In this document: one piece after another, positions 20,600 to 36,689 of the stretch
Layout of the letters: each line of letters starts with the position of its first letter
Position numbering within the stretch: position 1 is the first letter of the stretch
NCBI RefSeq assembly: GCF_028583425.1
Contig: NC_072801.1
Span: forward strand, 65,611,766-65,675,765
From: Eublepharis macularius
Taxonomy: Eukaryota; Chordata; Lepidosauria; Squamata; Eublepharidae
Direction of reading: 5' to 3'
DNA: 64,000 nt
Notes under the pieces: generated by a model
The model's input: only the letters and a program-made list of their open reading frames with translations
Told to the model about the DNA's origin: nothing
The model's database searches: none
Translations under genes and position numbers: made by a program

Positions 20600-21965
20600 A
20601 CTGAGCCCTGGCATTGCCTATGCGCGGCGCAACCTCCAGTCACCCCCCCTCCTTCTGGCTCCTCCTCCTCTTCTGCCCACCACTGAGATTTTCCTCAATT
20701 GCCCAAACACCCACCCTCCCCTTTTCAAATGTAGGCAGACCACTCCCCCCACCAAGCCCACTCCCCACTCTTGGGGCTGGCTGGAGGAGGAAGAGGAGGG
20801 GGGGGGACTTGGCCCCTTCTTGGCTTCTTACTCAGAACTCCATTCACTTTAAAGCCCAGAGAGGAGGGGGGAGAAAGGAGCTAGCTCTCTCTCCTCTGTC
20901 CCCCACCCCAAATATTGTTTAGCTCTTCTTTTTAATTTAGGGTAGCATATCTAGCCCTCCCTCTGTCTCCCTCGAAATCCAAGAGGCCCAGTCCCCCTCC
21001 TTAGCAACCTCCTTCCCCCTGCCAAGGAAGGAAAGGGGGAAGCTGTTAACCTTGCAAAATCCCGTGATTATGCAGTGGGGTGGGGCCCTCTAAGCTTCCC
21101 CTTGCTTCAGTGCTAAAAAGCAAGCCCCCTTCCCTTACAATTTAGAGAGTGGGGGGTGTCTGGTGCCCCTCCCCACAGCTTTTCTCAAGGGGGCTCTGAG
21201 CTGCCCAGCTGCCCCTCCCCCCACATAAGAGGGGCTTTAAACCCACCCACCCCCCTCCAAATTTGCCAGTCTAGGAGTGGGGTTCGGGCCCCCCCACAGC
21301 TCCTCTAAGGGGAGAGAGCTAGGCCCCACGGCGCAGGCGGAGCCCCCTCCTCCCGTCCCTCTCATTCTCTCTTCTTCCTCCTTCTCTTTCACATTCACTC
21401 ACTCAGTTACACATAGTGATACACACACCACATTCACTCACATATACACACATACACACACACAAAAACCCATCATGGCGGCCCCAGGAAGCCTAAAAAG
21501 GAACATCGCCGCGTGGGGGCTGATGGAAAGCGTAGTTTTCTGGACCACATCAGACACATCCGGCTCTATGGGCACTGGGGGGAAGTTTGGACTACATAGA
21601 AGATGGCGTCAGAAACCGCTCCGCGATGCAATATGGGGGCTGTAGTTTGGCACCCTCTTCGCTACGCCTTTCGTTCGTTAGTCACTATGGCCGTAAAAGA
21701 GATGTTTGGACTACAGTTACGATGGCAGGCGGAGGCGGAGGTCACAAGGGAGCTTGGGAAGGGTAGTTTTATTCTTCCATCAACTCAGCGTGTAGCGCCT
21801 GACTCTAAGGGACATGTTTGGACTCCATTTAAGATGGCCGTTGAGACGGCGAGCTTCATGGGAAATGTAGTTTTCTCCTCAGGATTTGTGCTAGGATTTT
21901 CTCAATGCTTTAATATCGGCGTCAAGGAGAATGCTTGGAATACAACTAACATGGTTGACGGGACA
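20600..21965. promoter_or_regulatory. CpG-rich, probably bidirectional promoter region
   Basis: C-rich and G-rich tracts pass into a block with many CpG (about 21320-21965), unlike the surrounding CpG-poor sequence. It lies upstream of FBXL19 on the minus strand and upstream of the zinc-finger gene on the plus strand. The ATGGC boxes it holds point rightward, as YY1 sites usually do just downstream of a start site, so a rightward transcript is likely too. In mammals an antisense transcript (FBXL19-AS1) starts near the FBXL19 promoter. Confidence 0.55.
21471..21965 (+). repeat. Degenerate ~116-bp tandem promoter units (ATGGC / TGTAGTTT boxes)
   Basis: ATGG(C) boxes at 21475, 21603, 21722, 21834 and 21951; GTTTGGACTAC-type boxes at 21585, 21704, 21816 and 21933; TAGTTT boxes at 21533, 21643, 21764 and 21868. 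The order within each unit is GTTTGGACTACA, AAGATGGC, (T)GGGNNNTGTAGTTT. The first box resembles YY1 (AANATGGCGGC); the last resembles the promoter motif ACTAYRNNNCCCR in reverse. Spacing is 104-128 bp. Confidence 0.6.
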
Positions 21966-22282
21966 CACACACAGAAACACTCACACACAGTGACAGCTAA
22001 GGCTGAGTCCCTCTGAGCACGTACAGAATTCATTTCCTCCCAAATAAATAAATAATTGAAGAAGGGACCTTTGAATCTCAAAAACCTATACCCTGAAAAT
22101 CTTGTTGGTCTCTAAGGTGCAACTAGATTCAGCTCCTGCTCTCCTAATAAAGAAATAATTTTCAAAGGAAGGACCCGAGGGCTTCTGCTGAGGATTGCAC
22201 TGTATGTTAGTGTTGTTGGTTGTGGACTTTATTTGTTTTATTCACATTACTTATAGTCCACCTTTCTCACCAAGACTCAACT

Positions 22283-22508
22283 AGGATTGCCAGCCTCCAA
22301 GTAGTGGCTGGAGATCTCCTGGAATTACTACTGGTCTCCAGGTCACAGAGATCAGTTCACCTGGAGAAAATGGCTGCTTTAGAGGATGGACTCTGGCATT
22401 ATGCCATGTCAAGGTCCTTTCCCTCCCCAAACCCCACTTTCTCCAGGTTTCTCCAGGTTTCACCCCCAAGATCTCCAGGAATTTCCCAACTTGGAGCTGG
22501 CAACCCTA
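22283..22508 (+). mobile_element. MITE of the 'GGTTGCCA...TGGCAACCCT' family
   Basis: Starts GGATTGCCAGCCTCC, carries AGATCTCCTGGAATTAC and AGATCAGTTCACCTGGAG, and ends AATTTCCCAACTTGGAGC then TGGCAACCCTA. Related copies are near 23.3, 39.7, 45.4, 46.3, 47.4, 50.9, 56.8, 59.4 and 62.3 kb. Confidence 0.65.
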
Positions 22509-22540
22509 GACCCAGCGCAGATTATACAGTCTGAATTAGG

Positions 22541-22714
22541 GTCTCTCTACACAAGACATCTTACACGGGGACGCTCAAGTGACTTATTTTCTGTGAGGTC
22601 TTATATTCAAGTGTCCTCTGTCTCCCTAGCAGTGCATGTATATTTAAAATAGGAGAACAAGTGTAAGATCTTTCACTTGATTCTGGTAGTGTAAGAACTC
22701 TTGTGCAGAGAGAC
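22541..22714. mobile_element. MITE with 26-bp terminal inverted repeats
   Basis: The left end GTCTCTCTACACAAGACATC continues to TTACAC at 22566. The right end (22689-22714) is its reverse complement with a few mismatches (GTGTAAGAACTCTTGTGCAG, then AGAGAC). The 174-bp length and lack of coding fit a non-autonomous DNA transposon. No clear target duplication seen. Confidence 0.6.
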
Positions 22715-22959
22715 TCTTAGTACAGTCAGTTTCAAGGACATCTCAAAAAACAATGTAATAGGGTATATGATGCCAATTTGCAACGATTAAAAACCTTTCT
22801 CTCATCTGTCTAGTTGCCACCCAGAATGTGTTGCCCTGTGCAGATCTCCATGTGGCACCATAATATACAGCATCATCTATCCACTTTCTACCTTAATGCA
22901 TCTTCGTGTGTGTGTGTGTGTGCATCATAACAATACGAACATTCCCACCTCAGTGTAGT

Positions 22960-23115
22960 TGTGGTTACACGGTACTGGATTATAATTTCTCTCTCAGCCT
23001 AGCCTACTTACAGGGTTGTTGTGAGGATAAAACTGAGAGATGGAAATGAGAACCATATGTACCACCCTTGAGCTTCTTGGAGGAAGTGTGAGGTAAAGAT
23101 CAAATACATACAAAT
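22960..23115 (+). mobile_element. SINE body fragment
   Basis: CCTAGCCTACTTACAGGG, TTGTTGTGAGGATAAAA and GAGCTTCTTGGAGGAAG form the 3' part of a Sauria-like SINE. The tRNA-like head is missing. Confidence 0.5.
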
Positions 23116-23302
23116 TCTGAATTTGAGTCATCATTTTGCGGCAAGAGGCCAGGAAGGGAACGTTTTGGCCAGAGCTGCTAAATTCTAGTTGTAGGTATTA
23201 GTGAGTGAGCAGTCCAACTGAACCTTTGTCCCTGTGGAAGAAGCACATGGATCAACCTCAAGACTCCACAGTTATTACAGGAAGATGAAGAAGGTTGAAT
23301 TT

Positions 23303-23499
23303 GGGTTGCCACCTCCAGGTTGGGAAATTCCTGGGGATTTGGGGGGCAGAGTCTAAGGAGCTCAACAGCTAAAATGATGCTAAAGAGGCCACCCTCCAAA
23401 ATAGCCACTTTATCCAGGGGACGGAAACTGATCTCTGTAGTCTGGAGATCAACTGCTATTCTGGGAGATCTCCAGGTCTCACCTGGAGGCTGGCAACCC
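23303..23499 (+). mobile_element. MITE ('GGGTTGCC...GGCAACCC') with 12-bp flanking repeat
   Basis: Inverted ends GGGTTGCCACCTCCAGGT and ACCTGGAGGCTGGCAACCC. AAGGTTGAATTT occurs exactly on both sides (23291-23302 and 23500-23511), marking the target duplication, though part of it may belong to the element. Confidence 0.7.
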
Positions 23500-24774
23500 A
23501 AGGTTGAATTTAGAATGGCAGGACCCCTCCCCCTCATTCTTCAAAAATTCCCAAAAAGGACTGCAAACAGACACACACAAGCGTGCACCTGATTTTTACT
23601 ATTTATATAGTATTTAAAACATGGGAAGGGCTTTTACAAAAGAAGAGCAGCTCTCAGCCCAAAGAGGCGCTCAACTTAAAAACAGACAGAAAACAGAGGA
23701 AATGGGAATACATGACGAAAAGGTACAAATCCCTCCCTAGAGTGACAGCTATAGATTTTGCATCTGTTTCCTACCTGCTTTGGATGATATGGGTCAGTGG
23801 CGCCACCTGTTGGTTATTTACCGCCTGTGGGTGTTTGTGATGAGAACTCTATTCTGTCCTATTGCGGAGACATCAGGAGAAAACAAGACTCACTGTAAAA
23901 GACAATAATGCTAGGAAAAGTTGAAGGCAGTAGGAAAAGAGGAAGACCTATCATGAGATGGTTTGTTCAATAAAGGAAGCAGTGTTGTTAATGATAGGAC
24001 ATTTTGGAGGTCATTTATCATAGGGTCACCGTAAGATACAAGCAACTTTTAAAATTTAAATTGTGAGTCACAAGTGAAATGAACACAATTTGATTATCTT
24101 GTACCACACACTACACAATGTAAGTTGAAATACTGCATCTCACCAGGCATGCACATGCTTTCTTCATCTCCCATTCAAACGGCTGATCTCCTCTGCCAAT
24201 GATTACAAGGCCTGTTACTGAACAGGAATGCTGACAGCAGATATGGGATAAGTGGATCCCCAAGGGAACGTATGTGAGGTGTTGTTTCTGACCCCTAGCA
24301 ATGGTTATCTTGAGATAGGAGGTGTGACTCTGATGGTTTTAGATCGGATGCAGGACCCCCTTAACAACCTTGAGTAGACGGATGCAGTCTCTGTGGACTG
24401 CATGTCCAATTGCAGGATAATGGTTCTCGCTTAATGATTGGGATCTCCTGGGAATACTTGACTGCAATGTGCCGTTTTGTCATTAGCATCTGATACTTCA
24501 AAATCACTTCAGAAATTCAATGACAAAATGACGAGACTCCACAAAATTAAGAGAAGACACCTGCCTAACAAACACGTGATTGGGATGATGGAAAGCCGCC
24601 ACATTTAATGGAACTAAAAATTCATGCAATTAATAAGTTGCGTGAATGTAGGAAACAGTGTATTTTCAAACTGTAACATGACATTCCCCTTATTTTTTTA
24701 CGTTATTTATTTATTTACATTGTAGTCTGACTTTCTCACCGAGACTCAAGGATTACATAGTAAAATCAAAAAGA

Positions 24775-24857
24775 GTCCAGTAGCACTTTTAAGACTAACC
24801 AATTTTATTTTATTGTAGCATAAGCTTTCGAGAATCAAGTTCTCTTCATCAGATGCC
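24775..24857 (-). mobile_element. One-armed copy of the fold-back repeat family
   Basis: On the minus strand it reads GCATCTGATGAAGAGAAC, TTGATTCTCGAAAGCTTATG, CTACAATAAAATAAAATTGG, then TTAGTCTTAAAAGTGC. It is the same family as the two-armed element at 50944-51163. The CTGATGA / hairpin / GAAA core is intact at 24826-24852. Confidence 0.6.
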
Positions 24858-24859
24858 TG

Positions 24860-27250
24860 ATCCGAATAGTGTAATTCAAAATTACAATGCGTAATCCGCC
24901 CTGCAGTAGTGATGCCTCTTATGTGGACTGGCTGTGAATGTTTGTGAACATTCTATGTTCTCAGGGAACAAAGCTATCAGAATGTTTGCTGTCTATTTAT
25001 CAATAGGAAAAAGGAGGTTGTCAGTCTGATTAAAATAGACCTGAGACAAATGCAAGGGGCAGTAGATTTGTGAGAGCTAGAATGGAGGCCTTGGAGGTGG
25101 GGAGGTTAGGAGGCAGGGAGCACACAGTTGATCAGGGAAAGGATATAGAGAAAGGTGTGGAAACTAAGAATCCAAGGAAAGTATACTGTTTGCACGTATT
25201 AAGTCGGTATGCACACATATGTTCCTGTGTATGTTTATTTAAAAAGTATGCACAGCATAGTGTGTGGATCCTCACAGGGTTGTGCATAACGTTTCCACAT
25301 TTGAGATGGTGTGATCTTCACAGTTTCTATGTCACCCTGTACCGATCAGTTTAGACACAAATGGATTTCAATACAGTCAGTTCACAGATTCGATGGCTGG
25401 CTCACACATCCCTGGATGGTAGCACCATGTGTGCAATGCATGAAAAGCCCATTGCAGGATCTAACCCCGCAGACGGAACTGTCATACGGCCTCTGATCCT
25501 CTCGAACGCAAAACATTTCAGGGGAGGCATTTCTCATCTTCCAGAGCCAGTCAAACCCACCCAGTTCTGATCCAAACCTTGCAACTTGACTCTTAAATAT
25601 GCAAGAACGTTAGAAAAATTCTCATTAAATAAGAGCAGCTATGGAAGAATCCTGGACACGGAAACTGGAGGGCGTGTGTTTTAAACCAGGTTTCTTACTA
25701 AGTGATGCAGGCACGCTTGAACAACGTGGGGACAGGGCGGGGGGACAGGATTGCAGGCATCAAATCGTGCACGCACGGCCCCTGTCCGGCCAAGAGTTAA
25801 AGTGATAGAGCTGCGATTTCCTGTAACTCCTAGAGAGACGGCATCCACTGGAGCCGGAGGGATGCGAATGGAGCAGGGAACTTCCTGTTGGCGCACAAGG
25901 CACTGAAGCGTGTGTGCTTCTCTCTCTTCCACCAGCTGAGGGTGGAGAAAGGGGCTGGGCCCCTGAGATCACCCCCCCTCCTCCGTGCTCACTCCTCCAA
26001 GAAGAAGGGGGCAGGCTCATCAGGGGAATTGCATTCCCACCAAGCTCAAGGAAGGGCACTGGGTGAGTGGGCTTCCCTGGGCGGAGATGCATGCCAAAAA
26101 GCAGGGGAGGAGGAGGAACAGGGCCAGGAGTTTTAGATTGGGGGGAGGACGAGGAGATCCTCACTCGACTGGCCCAGGTGGGCTAGTGGTGGGCTTGTAG
26201 GACCTCCACCCATTGTGCAGCTGGCCCCACCAGCTGTCATTGAGAAAACCGGCCACCGGAGCCAGTTGGGAGGGGGCAAAGAGCACCTGCCCACCTTCCC
26301 AAATCCCCCTTCAATGTGATGCAGAAGTTGACCCCTCTATACCATATATCTCTGCCAGTTATTCAGGGCTAACATTTCTGCAAGGCTGGCATGATGGGGC
26401 AGAGCAGTCACCAGGGCAGCTCCACTGTGATGCATTAACCGTCTTTTAGTGTTTGCAGGAAGGATGGAGTTAATTTGGATTTTTCCTTTTCTTATGGGCA
26501 AAGCAAAAAACACAAGAGGTGCTGTGGATCAGATGAAGGGACCACCCCGTGCAGCATTCTGGGTCCAAAACCGGACAACCGGATACATCTGTGCCTGAAG
26601 TTGAATGCCAAGCCCGCTGACCCCTCACCTCCCATTCAGAGGTAGGCTGCCCCTGAATATGAACGTTCTGTTTAGCCCTGCAGGCTCACAGCTGTTGACA
26701 GACCTATCCTGTGGGAACTGGCCCAGGCCCCTTTAGAAGTCAATCTAAGCTAGCAAGTCGACACTCACTGTATCTTGTGACAGTGAGTTCCGCAAGTTAA
26801 TTTTTCATGGTGTGAAGAGGCCATCCTGAATGGTTACACTGGGTGACCCCAAGTTTTAGGTTTGTGAGAGAGGGGAGTGGGGGAAAAAACTAGTCTTGTG
26901 GATAAGAAAAGTATTCTAATCCCTTCGGTTTATTACCATTATAGCCCGATGTGGTGCCAATGACTTCAGGTAAATTAATCTGCGCTAAATGAATGTGATC
27001 TTGTCTGAACATCTCCACAGACCTAATTTGTGTGCACGCCATCCCCTTCCTTGTGGATTCTGAAGCGAACCTTCACAAATGTTTAAGATAATCTCTTCTG
27101 CTTTGATTTCCTGGCTCCCGTGGCTAACCTGTCATCTGTTTTCATAATTGTATACATGTTCCCAAATCTGACCTGTCATCTGCAGTGTTTGATAACTCAG
27201 ATTCCTTATGCATGCACTCTAATTGGAGGGTTTGCCATTTAATTGCAGGG
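24860..27250. other. No gene recognised
   Basis: Mixed-composition sequence between the fold-back repeat and the zinc-finger gene. A GC-richer patch (25.75-26.3 kb) ends with a possible plus-strand donor GGTGAGT near 26060 and could hold a 5' exon of the zinc-finger gene, but nothing links it directly. Confidence 0.4.
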
Positions 27251-27260
27251 GTACATTTAC

Positions 27261-27346
27261 AGTGAAATTCTAAACAGAGTTATTCCAGTCTAAGCCAATT
27301 GATTTCAATGGGCTTAGACTGGAGTAACTCTGTTTAGGATTTCACT
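27261..27346. mobile_element. Palindromic MITE, 36-bp arms
   Basis: The arms 27261-27296 and 27311-27346 are inverted repeats with 34 of 36 positions matching, around a 14-base loop. The ends read AGTGAAATTC and GGATTTCACT. A diverged single-arm copy is at 48548-48600. Confidence 0.65.
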
Positions 27347-27424
27347 ATTCACTTGCTCCAGGTTTCACTCGCTTAACGCCTACCCCCAAATGCCTGCACC
27401 AGGGAGGGACATCTACAAAGGAGT

Positions 27425-27530
27425 AATGGATATGCTGTTGGGGTCGGATAAGGGAGTCCTGGATTCGAATCCCTGCTCAGCGGGTTGCCTTGGGACAGTC
27501 ACTCTGCCTTGACCTCCCCTATCCTGGGAG
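27425..27530 (+). mobile_element. Sauria-like SINE fragment
   Basis: B-box-like GGATTCGAATCCC is followed by CTCAGCGGGTTGCCTTGGG and a short body. Truncated. Confidence 0.45.
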
Positions 27531-27754
27531 AAAGATACAAATGTGGTATTTGTTGAGAATATATGAATGGCTTTCTACAGCTAGATGGAAGCTTTGTATA
27601 AATCTGTACCTAAACTGCCAGCTTCAGTCAATGGTACGAAGTTACGTAAGCTGTTTTTCATGTTACAAGCTTTATTTTGAATGCATGCTTGAAATTTAAT
27701 TTGTGTTGTGATTCAGTGAAGCCTTAAGGGGCAGTAAGGCGTAATGAAGTGTGA

Positions 27755-33049
<5,295 letters not shown>

Positions 33050-33054
<5 letters not shown>

Positions 33055-33074
33055 AGATCAGAAGTATGAATAAA
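33050..33074 (+). terminator. Poly(A) signals at the zinc-finger gene stop codon
   Basis: AATAAA at 33050-33055 overlaps the TAA stop (33052-33054); a second AATAAA is at 33069-33074. The 3' UTR could therefore be only tens of bases long. Confidence 0.5.
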
Positions 33075-34640
33075 GGGAGAAGCAGCATTGCTTGTGGCAA
33101 CCTCTTTCTGGGAAGAGGTTGGCCAGTACATGGGATTTGGTTGCCAGGGAATAACTGGTCCTTAAGAAGAAGAACTGGTGGTGGGTGATCAATTGCTAGA
33201 TAGGGGAATGGTTACCATGGTGATCAAAGACCTCATGTTTTTATAACTAAGAGTTTCTCGATCACCAGACAAGGTTGGCAGGGGTGGGGCTGGTGACGGC
33301 CAAAGGATGAGATTAGTTGGGAAACTGGGATAACCCTAATACTTTGGTTCCTGGAGGTAATTCCATCTCAGGGTTGGAAGGGCACAGGAGAATAGGACGC
33401 TAGAGCAATGCACTGGTAACCATGGCAACAGAGCAGGGTTGTTGGATTACCATGGGAACTTAGTTGCCAAGGAGAGCAGTGTATTGGTTACCAGGGTGGT
33501 TTGGGGAGCAATCAGTTGGTTTCTTAGGCTGCCACAGAGAGAAAAACAGTGGTGCAGCAGACACTGATGAGTTGGGTTACTGAGGTCAGCTGTTTTCAAA
33601 AAGAAAGGCAGAGATAACTGAACTGGCTGTTTAATACTACCTGCTGTGAGGAATGTGAACTTGGCGTCTAGATGGCCCTGGAGATTTTAGTAATTCTTTC
33701 ATGGTCAGATGAAGATGATAAAAATGGGGTGTTGTGACTGGTTTCCATGGCGACTGAAGAATGGGTGGTTGCATTAATGACTACTAGATTGAGATGTTAA
33801 AAGACTGGCCAGCCATCTCTCTAACTCTGGTTACTCAAGGAAGCTCAAAACATAAGCGCTGTTGGGTTGAGGGAGAAGAAGCTATTGGGTCTTTTGCATT
33901 GGTAGAGAGAAGAACGGCAGCTTGTTTATCCAGTGGTTGTGTGAAGGCTCAGCTAGGCATGGCAGTAGGATGCCTTCACTGTTTAGGAATGAAGTTCCCT
34001 CTGTTTACAAATACTGGATGAGCCCAATCCTGGTTGGGAACCATAGTGTGGGGGGAGCAGTGCTTGTTGCCGCTGCCTGCGTGCCGTTTTCAAGAGCCCA
34101 AAGAAGACACGAGGGCCACTGCTTAATGGGTAACGCTTCCTGTGGTTCTACCAAGCCTTTGGCCTCTATTCCATCTTCAGGAGGAGAATGCATGTCAAGA
34201 GAGGCCCTGAAGAATATGACTGAGGAGACGGTGGGATGTATGAGGTGGATGAAGAAGGTGACTGGACCATCTTCTCTGAACTCTTGCCTGTACTCGATGG
34301 GGTTTTTACTTCTGGAAAATGAGGAGAATTGGGTCGCAAAAGGGATGCCCCTTGCTTGGAAAGCAGCCATCTTGTGGAAGAACAAGAAGTATGGAGACAA
34401 TTAAACATGATTCATTGGGGCTGGCTCCCAAAATGGCAACTAAGTAATTTTTCCTTCATCGACTATTTTATGCCTGTTTTCCTGGGGTTGGGGGATTGCT
34501 GACTTTTTACAAGATGACAAATGTATTTATTGATCCTTCTGTCTTGGCCTTTCTCTTTCCTGCATTTGTCTCTTAAAATTATCTCATTTAGAATCTAAAT
34601 CAGCTACAGGCAAGGGCCTTTTATTAAACAAAGGATTATA
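33075..34640 (+). other. Downstream of zinc-finger gene: X-box-like palindromes, no gene
   Basis: 33139-33754 carries several imperfect palindromes of the form GTNRCC-AT-GGYAAC (the RFX X-box pattern). The best is GTAACCATGGCAAC at 33416-33429; others are at 33211, 33446, 33487 and 33741. The rest is unassigned. Confidence 0.45.
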
Positions 34641-35439
34641 ATACAAAGAGAATATCTTTAAAAAAAGAAGAAGAAGAGGCCCCATGGAGATCCCTTAGTG
34701 CAATGGAAGTATTTATTATTAAAAATAAAATAATGATCGATACTTTTAAAAAACAAACACCACTGACACCCTTAACAAACCAAGCTGCAGTTTGGACTTT
34801 CATGATTGATGGCACCCACAAAAATAATTTAGTCTCTCTGGCCCAACTACAGGAAGCTGAAGTTTGGTGAGGGTGCTGGAAAAGACATTCTGGTTTTTAG
34901 AAACATCCAGAAATAGGATTGTTTATGGCCAACAGTTGAAACGCTGGAGACGAATTGGCAGCTTTTTCACTCAATCTCACCCAGTTCCCCCTATAGCCAC
35001 CATCCCACATAGCTTTTTTTCCTTGTGGGTTCCACAATTCTGTTCCTTTTGTCTCCCTCAGAAAAGCTGGTTGGTTCCAACTAGGATTGCCAGGTTCCCG
35101 TACCCTCCTGGCAGGGGAGGAGGGGGACCTGGCTCTTAGTGTGCCTTCCGTGTGTATATTTTCCCAGCGCTTGCATGATGGCATGACCGCCAGAAGTGAT
35201 GTTGTCATGCTGGCTGCAGGAGTGTTCCCACACTCTGTGCAGGGCTGATTCTTTGAAAATCACATGAGGAGAATTTAAAGAATGATTAAATACATTATAG
35301 AAAAGAAGTGTGGGAGCACTTCTGCAGCTGGCGCAGTGACGTCCCTTCCAGACGTGACATTGTCATGTCCTCTGGGATCACGCATGCCAGACATGTTCCC
35401 GGGGTGCCTGTTGGTGGTGAGCGGTCTCCGCGTGGCCCA

Positions 35440-35870
35440 GAACTTTCCACTGGTTTCTGGTGACTGGCAGGCAAGCAGGTAAACTGCCGGTAGATCGCCC
35501 GCCACCAGTGGCCGCTTGGGATCCCTGGTTTTATACAGTCTGTGGAAAGATAGGAGCCTGGCAGCTTTCCTGGCCTCGTCAGGCAGGCTGTTCCACGTGG
35601 TGGGCACCACAACAGAGAATGCCCCAGGTAAGGGTACCTGTTGACCTTGCCTGTTTGCAGGCTGGCACTTTAAGAATGCTTTTCTCAGATGAGTGAAGCT
35701 GTTGCAGAGGTGTATATTGGAAAGCTGGTTCTTCAGAAATGTGGGTCGAAAGCCATGGAAGGCTTTGTAGAGAATAACCAGTACCGTGAACTGAACCCAG
35801 AAACTAACGTGTAACCAATGGAGCAACAGCAAGATAGGTATACTATTCACACTCCACCTAGCTCTCAATA
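35440..35870 (-). mobile_element. CR1/L2-like LINE C-terminal fragment
   Basis: On the minus strand an open frame reads VILYKAFHGFRPTFLKNQLS ... GAFSVVVPTTWNSLPDEARK and FHRLYKTRDP. This is the standard C-terminal end of CR1/L2-type reverse-transcriptase proteins. It is unusually open for such a relic, and its N-terminal side and catalytic region are absent. Confidence 0.7.
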
Positions 35871-35954
35871 GTTGTCGAGAGATTCTGCCCCAGGTAGAGT
35901 TTCCAATCCTATTCTACAGCTTTCATAACGTAATGGTTAAGCCAACCCTAATGA

Positions 35955-36160
35955 CGATTTAAATTTTTTTAAATTTTGCTTTATACTCCACCTTTCTTCC
36001 CAAAGGGTACCCAAAATAGTTTACGTATTTCTCCTTTTTATTCTCACAACAGCCCTGTGAGGTAGGCAAGGGACCCAGACAACTGTCATGGCAGAGTGGG
36101 GAATTGAACTTGGGTCATGCAAATCTTCGTCTTGTCACTTTCGCCGCTACACCACTGTTT
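35955..36160 (-). mobile_element. Sauria-like SINE (antisense)
   Basis: On the minus strand: a head with GTGTAGCGGCGAAAGTGAC, then CAAGTTCAATTCCCC as B-box, CCTCACAGGGCTGTTGTGAG, and an AAATTTAAAT-type tail. Confidence 0.6.
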
Positions 36161-36689
36161 AAGGGGAAACAAATGTCCGGGTCTATGACTCAACAGTAGA
36201 TTGCCTGCTTCACTTGTGGAAGGTCCCAGCCTCCATCCCAGGCATATCCACCTAAAAGGGTCAGATAATAGAGGATATGTACTTCCAGTCACAGTTAGAG
36301 ACTATTCGTGTGTTTAGGAAAAAATAGTCTAGTTATTGGAACAGGAGAAGGGAAACACTGATGGGGAGATAGAGAAAGGAGACTTTCTGGAAACAGTACC
36401 AAGTTGCACTTTTCAGGGCAGGCCAGCTTTGAGTTGATGTAATGTGGTACACACGGGAGAAAATGCACACAGTGTCTGTGGGCTGAATGCTTTGGACTAG
36501 CCACCTTTGACACACACAGACCCAAATGTGCAGAAAAGTTGGTTCACAGGTTGAAGGCAGTAAGAACTTTATGTGGCAGTGTGGTCACCAGGGGGCAGCA
36601 CTGAGCCACAAAAAGTACAAACTTGTGGCTGTGGCAAGAGTTTGCTGAGTAATGAAGCCCTAGTGGAATGCGATAATAAAAATATTTTT

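Noticed and set aside
25888-26136. First coding exon of the zinc-finger gene
   Set aside because: A donor-like GTGAGT exists near 26060, but the encoded text is not KRAB-like and nothing fixes the link.
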